Made by a program: the position numbers and the translations under genes
DNA from: SZUA-100 sp965248135
GTDB taxonomy: Bacteria; Pseudomonadota; Alphaproteobacteria; Rhizobiales; Rhizobiaceae
DNA: 64,000 nucleotides
Reading direction: 5' to 3'
Assembly (NCBI GenBank): GCA_965248135.1
Contig: CBDFIN010000011.1
Span: 124,001 to 188,000, forward strand
Part shown: piece by piece, positions 26,630 through 35,941 of the stretch
Numbering within the stretch: position 1 is the first letter of the stretch
How the letters are laid out: each line of letters opens with the position of its first letter
The notes under the pieces: model-generated
What the model was told of the DNA's origin: nothing
The model's database searches: none
What the model saw: only the letters and a program-made list of their open reading frames with translations

Positions 26630-26842
26630 TTTTGGGACTTTACCCCCACCCGAAACCGTCTAAAGACGCCTTCGACCTCCCCACAAGGGGAGGTTTGGAG
26701 AAACACGATAAACCTGCACTTCATCAAATGTTCGGTCCGCCGTGGAACATAATACGAAAATGATCGCCAGATGTGCCCGCGCCTACCTCCCTCTTGCGGG
26801 GAGGTCGAACGATGCGCAGGCAGCGTTCGGGTGGGGGTGAAA
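26630..26842. repeat. inverted pair of intergenic repeats with CCTCCCC/GGGGAGG hairpins
   Basis: Outer arms are CCCCCACCCGAA at 26643-26654 and TTCGGGTGGGGG at 26825-26836, extended by T-rich bases outside. Just inside each arm is a small palindrome: ACCTCCCCACAAGGGGAGGT (26675-26694) and its relative at 26785-26805 (CCTCCC, loop CTCTTGC, GGGGAGG). The whole 213-bp element could fold back on itself or represent two copies of a mobile palindromic repeat in opposite orientation. Similar CTCCCCACAAGGGGAG hairpins are widespread between genes in Hyphomicrobiales. No gene is present between 26587 and 26962. Confidence 0.8.
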
Positions 26843-26962
26843 AGGGCCAATGTAGATCAAAGCGTTACCGGCGCCATACCCTGAGTTTGGTTTGACTGAG
26901 GCCCACCTCTTGCACCAATGTGCAAGCTGGTAGATGATCGCTTGTGTGGAGGACCAACTGGA

Positions 26963-27817
26963 ATGGCAAACAGGCTTATTGAGGAAAGAGACCGGTTCGA
27001 CATTGAAATGCCGGAACAGCGCAGAACCGTTAACGGGCGCGAATGGGGCATGGTGCGGGCCGGTATAAATGGCCCGGCGCTGGTGCTCTTGCCCGGCACG
27101 CTTGGCCGCGGCGACATCTTCTGGCAGCAAATGGACGCGCTGATGGACCGGGTTCAGATATTGGCGCTGAGCTATCCTGCAAGCGGCAGTATCGAAAAAT
27201 GGGCCGACGACATAAGCACCCTGATGGAGCTTGCCGGGCTGGAAAGCGCCACCTTGTCGGGTTCATCGCTTGGCGGTTATATGGCGCATTATTTTACCGC
27301 CACTTATCCTGAAAAGGTCGATAATCTGATTGCCGCTAATACGTTGCATTCGGTGACGATGTTATCGGGCCTTCCTCCTTACAGCCTCGATCTGGACACG
27401 ACGCCCATCGAAGAATTAAAGCACGGCTTTCAAAGCGCCATGCAACGCACTGTCGAAGAACAGCCCGAGCGGCGTGAACTGGTTGAACTGCTAATGGGCG
27501 AAGTTTCAGGCCGCATCAACGACACGGAGCTTCGAATGCGGCTGAAGGCGCTCAAATTCGCCCCTGAACTGCCAGGCCTCAGCCTTTCAGCTGACCGCAT
27601 CTTCACCATTGAATCTGGCGATGATCAGCTCATTCCGCCGCCGGTGCGTGACGCGGTGCGGGCACTGCTGAAACCTAAGAAAAGCTATGTCTTTAAAAAT
27701 GGCAGCCATTTTCCCTATGTGGTTGATCCTGAAGGATATAACGTATTGCTTGAGGAAATATTGGGGTTAGAGGTGACGGGACAAGCATGGCCGGCTGGTC
27801 AGATGAGCGAACGATGA
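26963..27817 (+). CDS. alpha/beta-fold hydrolase
   Basis: A 284-residue alpha/beta hydrolase. Nucleophile S102 lies in SGSSLGGY; the acid is likely Asp in IESGDDQLIPP and the histidine in NGSHFPYVVDPEGY. The overall pattern (LPGTLGRGDIFWQQMDALMD, then LALSYPASGSIEKWADD) resembles maspardin/SPG21-like hydrolases. Start at the ATG at 26963, chosen for GGAGGA about 9 nt upstream; an ATG at 26918 in frame lacks this. Overlaps the following ornithine-cyclodeaminase-like gene by ATGA. Substrate unknown. Confidence 0.82.
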   Translation: MANRLIEERDRFDIEMPEQRRTVNGREWGMVRAGINGPALVLLPGTLGRGDIFWQQMDALMDRVQILALSYPASGSIEKWADDISTLMELAGLESATLSGSSLGGYMAHYFTATYPEKVDNLIAANTLHSVTMLSGLPPYSLDLDTTPIEELKHGFQSAMQRTVEEQPERRELVELLMGEVSGRINDTELRMRLKALKFAPELPGLSLSADRIFTIESGDDQLIPPPVRDAVRALLKPKKSYVFKNGSHFPYVVDPEGYNVLLEEILGLEVTGQAWPAGQMSER

Positions 27818-28794
27818 TTGTACTTTCTGCCAAAGATGTGGCGGCATTGCTGCCGATGAACCAGGCAATCGAACTGGTGGAAAAAGCCATGGTCCAGGCG
27901 TCGGCCGGCGAGGCCAACCTGCCACTGCGTAGCGCTATGGATGTGGGCGCGCCCAATCTTTTCGGCATCATGCCCGGCGCGTTGAACGAGCCCTCTTGCT
28001 ACGGCATCAAACTGATCAGCCTCTATCCCGGCAATCCGGCGAAGGGTTATTCGTCCCATCTTGGCATGATGGTGCTGTTTGAAAGTGAATTTGGAACCCC
28101 GGTCGCAATTATCGATGCCGGCGTGCTGACGGCGGTCCGCACCTCGGCGGCAAGTGTCGTTGCGACCAGATTGCTGGCGCGTAAGGAGGCGAGATCGCTT
28201 GCCGTCATCGGCACCGGCGAACAGGCCAGACATCACATCGAAGCCATGCTGGAAGTGCGCGATATAAAGGAAATCCGGATAGCAGGGCGAACACCGAAGC
28301 GGGCCCAGGCATTCGTCGAAAGCATCGCCAATGACTATCCCAACTGCGCGATATCTGCTTCAAAGGACGTAGAGACGGCAGCAGCCGGCGCCGATATCAT
28401 CTGCACCGTGACATCCTCACGAAAGACGGTGCTTGAGGGTGCATGGGTTGGGGCGGGCTGTCATGTCAACGCGGTTGGCGCATCGATCCCCTCGATGCGC
28501 GAGATCGATGAGGAACTGATCGTCAAGTCGTCGCTTTGGGTCGATTACCGCCCTTCAGCGATGGCGCAAGCGGGCGATATTATAGCCGCCATCGATAACG
28601 GGCGCATCAAAGAGGATCACATTATTGGTGAGATTGGCGAAGTGCTTTCGGGCAGCGCCCACGGCCGGCAAAGCGGCAACGAAATCACCCTATACCGCTC
28701 GCTCGGAATTGCCGCACAAGACCTCATCTGTGCACACCATGTGATGAGAGAGGCGAAAGTCAAAGGCCGGGGAACCGAGGTGGAATTCGGTTAG
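27814..28794 (+). CDS. ornithine cyclodeaminase/mu-crystallin family protein
   Basis: A 326-residue NAD(P)-dependent protein of the OCD/CRYM family, which contains ornithine cyclodeaminases, alanine dehydrogenases and ketimine reductases. Visible: GIKLISLYPGNPAKGYSSH (substrate loop with Lys), ALIIDAG-type VAIIDAGVLTAVRTSAAS, and the Rossmann loop VIGTGEQARHH. Start taken as the ATG at 27814 that overlaps the hydrolase stop (ATGA); an in-frame ATG at 27787 has AGGTGACGGG upstream and is possible. The actual amino or imino acid substrate is not decidable. Confidence 0.85.
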   Translation: MIVLSAKDVAALLPMNQAIELVEKAMVQASAGEANLPLRSAMDVGAPNLFGIMPGALNEPSCYGIKLISLYPGNPAKGYSSHLGMMVLFESEFGTPVAIIDAGVLTAVRTSAASVVATRLLARKEARSLAVIGTGEQARHHIEAMLEVRDIKEIRIAGRTPKRAQAFVESIANDYPNCAISASKDVETAAAGADIICTVTSSRKTVLEGAWVGAGCHVNAVGASIPSMREIDEELIVKSSLWVDYRPSAMAQAGDIIAAIDNGRIKEDHIIGEIGEVLSGSAHGRQSGNEITLYRSLGIAAQDLICAHHVMREAKVKGRGTEVEFG

Positions 28795-28832
28795 GCCACG
28801 GCACCGGCGATCAACTGCAAGAAAGGCGAGAT

Positions 28833-29594
28833 ATGACATCGATAATGAAAGATTGGGAAAAATCCACCTTCACCACCGACGCGGTGGATGGCAAACCGTT
28901 GAGCCATGACATTTACGCCACGGGTGAAGGCCCGGTGGTGGTCGTCATTCAGGAACTGCCCGGCATCGGCATGGAAACGCTGACGCTTGCCGACCGGCTG
29001 ATCGCTTCAGGTTTTCGCGTTGTCTTGCCGCATCTTTTTGGTCCTCTCGGGCGATTATCGTTTGTCGGCAATATCGCACGGCTATTTTGCATGCGCCGTG
29101 AATTCTCGCTGTTTGCCAAAAACCGATCAAGCCCGGTGACCGATTGGCTGCGTGCATTGTGCGTCGATTTGAAAACGCGCTATCAAGTCCCTGGAGTTGG
29201 CGTCATCGGCATGTGCCTTACCGGCAATTTTGCCATATCGCTGATGGCGGACGACGCGGTGCTTGCAGCCGTCTCCTCCCAGCCATCTTTGCCGTTGTTC
29301 AACCAGGGCGCGTTGCATATGTCGGACGCTGACATTGCATCGATCCGCCAGGGACTAGATGACAAAGGCGCCATGCTGGCGTTTCGGTTTGCCGGTGATA
29401 AATTATGCACGGCGGCCAAGTTTGATGCACTGGACAAGGCCTTCAATGAAGACCGTCAACGCATCAAGCTGAACACCATACCCGGAGATAAACACGCCAT
29501 GCTAACGGTCCATTTTATTGATGAAGAAGGTTCGCCAACGGTTGAGGCGCTGAACCAGATCACCCACTATTTCAGCGACAAATTGACGGCTTGA
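28833..29594 (+). CDS. dienelactone hydrolase family protein
   Basis: A 253-residue alpha/beta hydrolase of the dienelactone hydrolase group. It has the Cys-Asp-His triad typical of that group: C128 in VIGMCLTGNFA, D189 in RFAGDKLC and H221 in GDKHAMLT. AAAGGCGAG lies just before the ATG. It follows the OCD-like gene by 38 nt on the same strand and ends convergently with the GlxA-family regulator. No chlorocatechol pathway genes are nearby, so the substrate is probably something other than dienelactone. Confidence 0.85.
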   Translation: MTSIMKDWEKSTFTTDAVDGKPLSHDIYATGEGPVVVVIQELPGIGMETLTLADRLIASGFRVVLPHLFGPLGRLSFVGNIARLFCMRREFSLFAKNRSSPVTDWLRALCVDLKTRYQVPGVGVIGMCLTGNFAISLMADDAVLAAVSSQPSLPLFNQGALHMSDADIASIRQGLDDKGAMLAFRFAGDKLCTAAKFDALDKAFNEDRQRIKLNTIPGDKHAMLTVHFIDEEGSPTVEALNQITHYFSDKLTA

Positions 29595-29612
29595 ACGGCC
29601 TCGCCGCAGGCT

Positions 29613-30584
29613 TCAGGTCGGCTTATTGCCGCGCCAGTCGGCGGGTCGAATACCAAAATGGCTATTGAATGCCCGTGAAAAGGCCGAAGACGAGCCAAAA
29701 CCGGTACGAATGGCGATGGCCTGCAGCGAAAGACCGGTTTCGCTAATTAGCCGGCGGGCCTGTTGTAGCCTGAGATGCCGGTAATAGGCGCCGGGCGTGT
29801 GTTGCAGGGTTTTTTGGAACAGATTTTCAAGCGTGCGGCGTGAAAGATCCAGGCGCGCGGCAATCGTGCCGAGCGCAATTGGCTCGTCCAGATTGGCTTC
29901 CATCAATCGGACAGCATTGGCTACTCTCGGTTCCAGCATTTCCAACCGACCGAGTGAAGCAAAGGTCTGCGCCTCGGCGGGCGCATTGGCATCGTTATAA
30001 ATGAATGTACTGGCCACCTCCATGGCAACGGTCGCCCCAAGGCGGGCGCGAATAAGGTGAAGCATCAGATCAAAAGTGGGCGAGGCACCGCCGGTGGTAA
30101 AAATCCGTCTGTCGATGACAAAACGGTCGGGCATCACTTCAATTCCGGAAAATCGTTCAGAAAAATCCTCAAGGTCCTGCCAGTGGGTGGTCGCACGGCG
30201 CTGGTCTAGCAGCCCGGCGCGCGCCAGCACCCAGCCCCCCGCCTCGACCCCGCCAATGGCCGAATATTGCCGGGCACAGCGCGCTAAATTGGCAAGAACC
30301 CTGGTGCCGGCGTGAATTTGACTGTTAAAGCCGGCAACAACGATCAATACGTCACGATGATCGGAGGATGGAAAAGACGTGTCGACCGCAAGTGGCAGGC
30401 CGCAGGTCAACTCGACCGAATTGCCGTCCAACGACATGATTTCCCAATCGAATCTGGTTTCGCCCGAAATCATATTGGCGGCACGCATCGGGTCAAGCGT
30501 GCAGGCAACCGACATCATCGAACACTCGGGCAGAACAAGGATCGAAACGGTAAGCCGTTCATTAGAGGGTAAAAAGATGTTCAT
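29613..30584 (-). CDS. GlxA/CdhR-type AraC-family transcriptional regulator
   Basis: A 323-residue regulator with an N-terminal DJ-1/PfpI-like domain (about 8-185) and a C-terminal AraC DNA-binding domain (about 215-320; DLSRRTLENLFQKTL, then AIAIRTGFGSSSAFSRAF). This architecture is shared with GbdR and CdhR, activators of glycine betaine and carnitine catabolism. It is transcribed divergently from a BKACE and an L-carnitine dehydrogenase gene, so it is most simply the activator of that operon, with carnitine or a related trimethylammonium compound as inducer (inference). Confidence 0.88.
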   Translation of the reverse strand: MNIFLPSNERLTVSILVLPECSMMSVACTLDPMRAANMISGETRFDWEIMSLDGNSVELTCGLPLAVDTSFPSSDHRDVLIVVAGFNSQIHAGTRVLANLARCARQYSAIGGVEAGGWVLARAGLLDQRRATTHWQDLEDFSERFSGIEVMPDRFVIDRRIFTTGGASPTFDLMLHLIRARLGATVAMEVASTFIYNDANAPAEAQTFASLGRLEMLEPRVANAVRLMEANLDEPIALGTIAARLDLSRRTLENLFQKTLQHTPGAYYRHLRLQQARRLISETGLSLQAIAIRTGFGSSSAFSRAFNSHFGIRPADWRGNKPT

Positions 30585-30670
30585 TGCGCAAATCGTCCTG
30601 TTTTTTGCGTTTTATGTCAATCGCTAACCTTGAGGATCGGCATAGGATTTCGCCGAAAGGGAGGATCACC
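30585..30670. promoter_or_regulatory. divergent control region of the carnitine/butyrobetaine cluster
   Basis: 86 bp between the start of the GlxA-type regulator (30584, minus) and the GTG of the BKACE gene (30671, plus). It must hold both promoters and the regulator site unless these extend into coding DNA. The plus-strand ribosome site AAGGGAGG is at 30657-30664. I do not see a clear sigma-70 pair or a clean dyad. Confidence 0.5.
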
Positions 30671-31579
30671 GTGCCGCTATCAGCAAATCAGGAAGTCTTC
30701 ATAACCTGCGCCATAACCGGGTCCGGTTCGACCCAGGACAGAAGCCCGCATGTGCCGCGTTCACCGGAGCAAATTGCCAATTCGGCGATTGAAGCAGCTC
30801 GTGCCGGTGCAGCCATCGTGCATTGTCATGTGCGTGATCCCGAAACCGGTGTGCCAAGCCGCAAGATCGAATATTACCGCGAGGTGACCGCGCGTATTCG
30901 TGATGCCGATATCGATATGGTGCTAAACCTTACCGCCGGCATGGGCGGTGATATGGTGTTTGGCGGCGTTGAAAACCCGTTGCCGGTTCAACCCGGAACC
31001 GACATGGCGGGTGCCAGCGAACGGCTTGAGCATGTGCGCCAGTGCCGGCCGGAAATCTGTACGCTCGATTGCGGCACAATGAATTTTGCCGAAGCTGATT
31101 ATGTCATGACCAATACGCCCGGCATGTTGCGGGCCATGGGTTCGATGATGACCGAAATGGGGGTCAAACCGGAGATCGAAGCCTTCGATACCGGCCATCT
31201 TTGGTTCGCCAAACAGCTCGTTAAAGAGGGCGTGTTGAAAGAACCCGCGCTGGTGCAGCTTTGCATGGGGGTACCCTGGGGCGCGCCCGATGATCTCAAT
31301 ACCTTCATGGCGATGGTCAATAATGTGCCCGATAGCTGGAATTGGTCGGGCTTTTCGCTCGGTCGCAATCAAATGGCCTATGTGGCCGCGGCGGTGCTGG
31401 CCGGTGGCAATGTGCGCGTCGGTCTTGAGGATAATCTTTGGCTCGCCAAGGGGCAACTGGCGACCAATGCGCAGCTGGTCGAGCGGGCGGTAACCATTAT
31501 TGAGGCAATGGGATCAAAGGTGGTCGGGCCGCAACAAGTGCGCGACAAGTTGGGCCTGACCAAGCGGGCACCGCAATGA
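30671..31579 (+). CDS. BKACE family 3-keto-acid cleavage enzyme, probable 3-dehydrocarnitine cleavage (CdhC-like)
   Basis: A 302-residue DUF849/BKACE protein. Members use a beta-keto acid and acetyl-CoA to give acetoacetate and a new acyl-CoA; one characterised activity converts 3-dehydrocarnitine to betainyl-CoA. Zinc ligands visible: H51 and H53 in IVHCHVRDPETG and E253 in RVGLEDN. Start is the GTG at 30671: AAGGGAGG lies 6 nt upstream and the protein opens NQEVFITCAITGSG where the family begins. Upstream in-frame ATG and TTG codons lack such a site. It overlaps L-carnitine dehydrogenase by ATGA, which makes dehydrocarnitine the likely substrate. Confidence 0.88.
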   Translation: MPLSANQEVFITCAITGSGSTQDRSPHVPRSPEQIANSAIEAARAGAAIVHCHVRDPETGVPSRKIEYYREVTARIRDADIDMVLNLTAGMGGDMVFGGVENPLPVQPGTDMAGASERLEHVRQCRPEICTLDCGTMNFAEADYVMTNTPGMLRAMGSMMTEMGVKPEIEAFDTGHLWFAKQLVKEGVLKEPALVQLCMGVPWGAPDDLNTFMAMVNNVPDSWNWSGFSLGRNQMAYVAAAVLAGGNVRVGLEDNLWLAKGQLATNAQLVERAVTIIEAMGSKVVGPQQVRDKLGLTKRAPQ

Positions 31580-32568
31580 TTAAATCGGCAGCAGTCATCG
31601 GCGGTGGCGTCATCGGCGGTGGCTGGGTGGCGCGGCTAGTCGAGAACGGTATTGATGTCACCGTCTATGATCCGGCAAATGACGCACGTGCAAAAGTTGA
31701 TGCCGTGTTGGCCAATGCCGAGCTGGCCTTTGAAAGCCTCTTCGATGCACCGCGGCGGCCCAAGGGAAACCTCACATTCAGTGGCAGCATGGCGGAAGCG
31801 GTTTCAGCAGCCGGGCTGATCGTTGAAAGCGTGCCCGAGCGGCTCGACATCAAGCAGCGGGTCTATGAGCAGGCAGAACAATCTGCAGATGATGCAGCGT
31901 TGATTGTCTCTTCGACCTCCGGCATTTTGCCGAGTGATCTGCAGGCAAAGATGGCAAATCCTGAGCGATTCATGGTCGCCCATCCGTTTAACCCGGTCTA
32001 TCTGTTGCCGGTGGTTGAAATCGTTGGCGGCAAGAAGACCAGTGATGCGGCGATCGACCAGGCAATGGCTTTTTATGCCGAAATCGGCATGAAGCCGATC
32101 CGGGTGCGAAAGGAAATCGAGGCCTTTGTTGCTGACCGGCTGATGGAGGCGGTATGGCGCGAGGCATTATGGCTGATCAAGGACGGTATCTGCACAACCG
32201 AAGAGCTTGACGATATTGTCCGCTACGGTTTTGGCCTGCGCTTTGCCCAGATGGGCGTGTTCGAGACCTTTCGCGTTGCCGGCGGTGAAGCCGGCATGCG
32301 CCATTTTCTGGCCCAGTTCGGCCCCTGTCTCAAATGGCCGTGGACCAAACTGATGGACGTGCCTGAATATAACGAGGAACTGGTTGAGCTCATCGCCGGT
32401 CAATCGGACGCGCAATCAGGACACTATTCAATCCGTGAATTGGAGCGCATCCGCGACAATAATCTCGTCGATATTATCAAAGCGCTGAAAGCCAATGATT
32501 GGGGCGCCGGCAAAACGCTGAAAGACCATGAACAGCATTTGCGCGAAAGGGCGGCCAATGATGCGTGA
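31576..32568 (+). CDS. L-carnitine 3-dehydrogenase
   Basis: Oxidises L-carnitine to 3-dehydrocarnitine with NAD+. The 330-residue protein belongs to the 3-hydroxyacyl-CoA dehydrogenase fold: NAD loop GGGVIGGGW at residues 9-17, S115 in VSSTSG and H136 in VAHPFNPVYLLP. The C-terminal text YGFGLRFAQMGVFET and LKWPWTKLMDVP is characteristic of carnitine dehydrogenases rather than fatty-acid enzymes. It overlaps the BKACE gene by 4 nt, so the two steps are translated together. Confidence 0.92.
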   Translation: MIKSAAVIGGGVIGGGWVARLVENGIDVTVYDPANDARAKVDAVLANAELAFESLFDAPRRPKGNLTFSGSMAEAVSAAGLIVESVPERLDIKQRVYEQAEQSADDAALIVSSTSGILPSDLQAKMANPERFMVAHPFNPVYLLPVVEIVGGKKTSDAAIDQAMAFYAEIGMKPIRVRKEIEAFVADRLMEAVWREALWLIKDGICTTEELDDIVRYGFGLRFAQMGVFETFRVAGGEAGMRHFLAQFGPCLKWPWTKLMDVPEYNEELVELIAGQSDAQSGHYSIRELERIRDNNLVDIIKALKANDWGAGKTLKDHEQHLRERAANDA

Positions 32569-32649
32569 TATTATTCCTATGCCACCTTTGGCCAATTGGC
32601 ATTTACCTTCCCGCACCGGCGAAAAAACATTGATCAAGGGGTCAAGGCA

Positions 32650-33813
32650 ATGAACTTTTCCCTTTCCGACGAACAGCGCCTTATCGTCGAGACAACACGG
32701 GCCTTTGTCGAAAACGAACTCTATCCGCATGAGGAAGAGGTCGAGCGTTCCGGTCATCTTGATCTTGATCTGGTGCGGGAGATTCAGTCAAAGGCCATTG
32801 AGACCGGGCTTTATGCGGCCAATATTCCGGAGGAATTCGGTGGCGCGGGCCTCGATACGCTTACCTGGCTGCTCTATGAAAAAGAGCTTGGCCGGGCCAA
32901 TTATGCCCTGCACTGGACCTGTGTGGCCCGTCCCTCCAACATCTTGTGCGCCGGCACGGCAGAGCAACGTGAAAAATATCTGGCACCTTGCGTGCGCGGC
33001 GAGACATGGGACTGTCTGGCGATGACGGAGCCCGGTGCCGGCTCCGATCTGCGCGGCATGAAGGCGAGCGCCAAAAAAGACGGCGGCGATTGGGTGCTCA
33101 ATGGCACCAAGCACTTTATTTCCCATGCCGATATCGCCGGATTTGCCATCTGTTTTATGAAGACCGGCGAAGAAGAAACCCCGCGTGGTCGCCGTTCCTT
33201 GATCACCGCCTTTTTTGTCGACAAGGAAACCCCGGGCTTCGCGGTGCGCGATGGTTATCGCAATGTCTCCCATCGCGGCTACACCAATGCGGTGCTTGAA
33301 TTTGATAATTGCCGGGTGCCGGCTGAAAATGTGCTTGGCAAGGTGCATAAGGGATTTGAAGTGGCCAATAACTGGCTTGGGGCCACCCGGTTGCAGGTCG
33401 GGGCGACCTGTCTTGGCCGGGCAGATCGCGCCTTTGCCCATGCGGTCGGCTATGCCGCCCAGCGCCAACAATTCGGCCAGCAGATCGGCAAATTTCAAGG
33501 GGTTTCGTTCAAGCTCGCCGACATGGCGGTGGAAATGAAGGCCGCCGAATTGATGATCCTTGAGGCTGGATGGAAATATGATGAGGGCTCGGTGAGTGAC
33601 GCCGACATGGCGATGGCTAAATTGAAGGCGACCGAAATGCTGGCCATGGTGGCGGACGAGGCGATCCAGATCCACGGCGGCATGGGGCTGATGGACGAAC
33701 TACCGCTGGAGCGCATCTGGCGCGATGCGCGTATTGAGCGGATCTGGGAGGGCACGTCGGAAATTCAGCGCCATATAATCTCACGGGCATTGCTCAGGCC
33801 ATTGGGAGGATGA
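32650..33813 (+). CDS. acyl-CoA dehydrogenase, possible gamma-butyrobetainyl-CoA dehydrogenase
   Basis: A 387-residue FAD-dependent acyl-CoA dehydrogenase. Signatures: AMTEPGAGSDLRGMKASA (FAD/substrate loop), AAQRQQFGQQIGKFQ, QIHGGMGLMDELPLER and the catalytic Glu in RIWEGTSEIQR. Start ATG 32650 with AAGGGG/AAGG upstream; an extension to 32596 is not family-like. Sitting between carnitine dehydrogenase and a CaiD-like hydratase, it would oxidise gamma-butyrobetainyl-CoA to crotonobetainyl-CoA (inference from context). By sequence it is not close to E. coli CaiA, so another short-chain acyl-CoA remains possible. Confidence 0.87.
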   Translation: MNFSLSDEQRLIVETTRAFVENELYPHEEEVERSGHLDLDLVREIQSKAIETGLYAANIPEEFGGAGLDTLTWLLYEKELGRANYALHWTCVARPSNILCAGTAEQREKYLAPCVRGETWDCLAMTEPGAGSDLRGMKASAKKDGGDWVLNGTKHFISHADIAGFAICFMKTGEEETPRGRRSLITAFFVDKETPGFAVRDGYRNVSHRGYTNAVLEFDNCRVPAENVLGKVHKGFEVANNWLGATRLQVGATCLGRADRAFAHAVGYAAQRQQFGQQIGKFQGVSFKLADMAVEMKAAELMILEAGWKYDEGSVSDADMAMAKLKATEMLAMVADEAIQIHGGMGLMDELPLERIWRDARIERIWEGTSEIQRHIISRALLRPLGG

Positions 33814-33846
33814 GCGTGGACAGCAAAAAAGGGCGCGTCGTCGCCA

Positions 33847-35937
33847 ATGCGTAAACCGATGAACAAACTGTCGCGCCTGATCAACCCACGCCACATCGCT
33901 TTTGTTGGCGGGGCGCAAATTGCCGGTCCGGTCCGGGCTTGCCAGCGTGCCGGTTATGCTGGTGAGATATTCGTCGTCAATCCCTTTCACGCCGAGATCG
34001 AGGGTGTTGAATGTATGCCGCGCATCGAGCAATTGCCATTTGCGCCGGATGCAGCGCTCGTCGGTCTTTCTGCCGAGCGCAGTATCGAGGCAATTGCTGC
34101 GCTTTCGGATCGAAAAGCCGGTGGCGCGGTGATTATTTCTTCAGGTTTTGCCGAACTTGGCGAGGATGGTGCTTCGCGGCAGGCTGCACTTGTTGCCGCC
34201 GCAGGTGACATGGCGTTGCTCGGGCCCAATTGCATGGGCGTGCTCAACCAATTCGAGGGCGCGGCGATTTGGGGCGATGACAATCATATAGAACGTCAGG
34301 AAGGGCCGGCAGCTGCAATCATTTCCCAAAGTGGCGCGCTGTTAATCGGCATGACCAATGTGGAGCAGGCGTTTCCCCTCGGCTATGCAATATCAACCGG
34401 CAATCAGGCGGTGACCGGCATGGCTGAATGCCTGGATGCGGTGCTTGAGGACGACAGGATCAAAGCAATTGGCCTCTATCTGGAAGGCATGGACGATGGC
34501 GAGGCGCTTGGCCGTGCCTGTCTTGCCGCGTTTAATAAAAATGTGCCGATTGTCGCGCTCAAGGGCGGCGACCAGCAGGCCGGCGCCGAGGTTGCCCTTA
34601 GCCACACCGCCTCGATGATTGTCGAGCGCCATATGTGGGAGGCGTTTTGTGATCGCTTTGCCGTGGTGGAAGTCTCCTCACCGAAGGCGCTGGTTGAAAC
34701 GCTGAAACTTCTGACCATCGGTGGTGTGCCGGCGGGCAACAACGTGAGCATCATCTCCTATTCCGGTGGGCTGAACGGTCTTGCCGCCACTCGCGCCGGG
34801 ACACTTGGTTTGAACCTGCCTTCACCAACTGACGGCAATCGCCAATACCTGCAAAATTCGTTGCCCGAAACAGTGGCGATTGCCAATCCGCTTGATCTCA
34901 ATATTCCGTTTCAGTCGAAAACCGGCATTTCGTTGAGTGACAGGGCTGGCGTGGCCCGGGCAATCGAGGCCTTTGCCGGTGAAGTGAGCGATCAAATCAT
35001 CTTCTTCATCGATGTGCCACGCCCGGGTGCTGGCAATCTGGATAAGGTGTGGCAGGATTCACTTGAAGCGATGATTGATGTGACTGAAAAACTAAAGGTG
35101 CCCTGCAATGTTGCCGGTATTCTGCCCGAGGGGCTAGGCGCAGAATTTCGTAGCCATCTGATGCGTAATGGGGTGGCCGCCTTGTCGGGTTTCTGTGAGG
35201 CGATGGAAGCACTTTCGGTAAGTGTGAAAATTGCTAAAATTCGCCGTCAGCGGGCAGGAATAACAGCGCCCGCGCCTTTGTACACCGGCCGTGCCAATTG
35301 CGGTGGTGTCATGCTGGACGAAGCACAATCAAAGGCCGAACTTGCACGCCACGGCCTGGTCTCACCGGTGCGCGAAGTTGTCAAAATTGAGGAGGCCGGT
35401 GCGACCGGTGCGCGGCTTGGTTTTCCTGTTGTGCTGAAAGTGTTGTCCAATACCATTGCCCACAAGGCCAGAGTGGGGGGGGTGCGACTTGGTTTGTGCA
35501 CGCCTGATGAAGTCGAGGCGGCGGCCCGGCAAATGGCGCAGCAGGTTTGCGCTGCCGAAGACGGGCACACGGTTTTGCGTGTTCTGGTGGAAAAGATGAT
35601 CGCGAATGTGGAAACCGAAATCATTATTGGCATAAAAAGCCATCCGGCGTTAGGTCTGGCGATGTTGATTGGCAGGGGCGGCGGCGATGTTGAGGCGAAT
35701 TCAAGTTTTGAGACGCTTTTGTTGCCGCCTGATGGAGCAAATCTGGCAATGGCAATCGGCCGGCTTGGCGTCAAACATCATCAGGCGCTGGCTAAAGCCG
35801 CCCATGCGATTGCCGCCTATGCGGATGCTGCGCGGGACCGTCTGGTAACATTAGATGTCAATCCACTTATTTTAACCTCACATGGCGAAGCAATTGCCGC
35901 CGATGCGCTGGTTGTTCTGGCAGCAAAGGGAGATTGA
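33847..35937 (+). CDS. NDP-forming acyl-CoA synthetase (acetate--CoA ligase family)
   Basis: A 696-residue fused alpha+beta acyl-CoA synthetase of the ADP/GDP-forming type. Order: CoA-binding domain (about 5-140, RHIAFVGGAQIAGPV), succinyl-CoA-synthetase-like flavodoxin domain with the phosphorylated histidine H253 in VALSHTASM, second flavodoxin-like domain, then ATP-grasp domain (about 480-696, FPVVLKVLSNTIAHKARVGGVRLGL and LDVNPLIL). Starts at ATG 33847, about 30 nt after the dehydrogenase; an ATG four codons on is an alternative. In this cluster it could activate gamma-butyrobetaine, and, being reversible, could also recover ATP by releasing carnitine from carnityl-CoA. Both roles are inference. 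Confidence 0.88.
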   Translation: MRKPMNKLSRLINPRHIAFVGGAQIAGPVRACQRAGYAGEIFVVNPFHAEIEGVECMPRIEQLPFAPDAALVGLSAERSIEAIAALSDRKAGGAVIISSGFAELGEDGASRQAALVAAAGDMALLGPNCMGVLNQFEGAAIWGDDNHIERQEGPAAAIISQSGALLIGMTNVEQAFPLGYAISTGNQAVTGMAECLDAVLEDDRIKAIGLYLEGMDDGEALGRACLAAFNKNVPIVALKGGDQQAGAEVALSHTASMIVERHMWEAFCDRFAVVEVSSPKALVETLKLLTIGGVPAGNNVSIISYSGGLNGLAATRAGTLGLNLPSPTDGNRQYLQNSLPETVAIANPLDLNIPFQSKTGISLSDRAGVARAIEAFAGEVSDQIIFFIDVPRPGAGNLDKVWQDSLEAMIDVTEKLKVPCNVAGILPEGLGAEFRSHLMRNGVAALSGFCEAMEALSVSVKIAKIRRQRAGITAPAPLYTGRANCGGVMLDEAQSKAELARHGLVSPVREVVKIEEAGATGARLGFPVVLKVLSNTIAHKARVGGVRLGLCTPDEVEAAARQMAQQVCAAEDGHTVLRVLVEKMIANVETEIIIGIKSHPALGLAMLIGRGGGDVEANSSFETLLLPPDGANLAMAIGRLGVKHHQALAKAAHAIAAYADAARDRLVTLDVNPLILTSHGEAIAADALVVLAAKGD

Positions 35938-35941
35938 AGCG

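Noticed and set aside
32788..33675. Minus-strand open frame opposite the acyl-CoA dehydrogenase
   Set aside because: Antisense shadow; the plus-strand gene has all family motifs.
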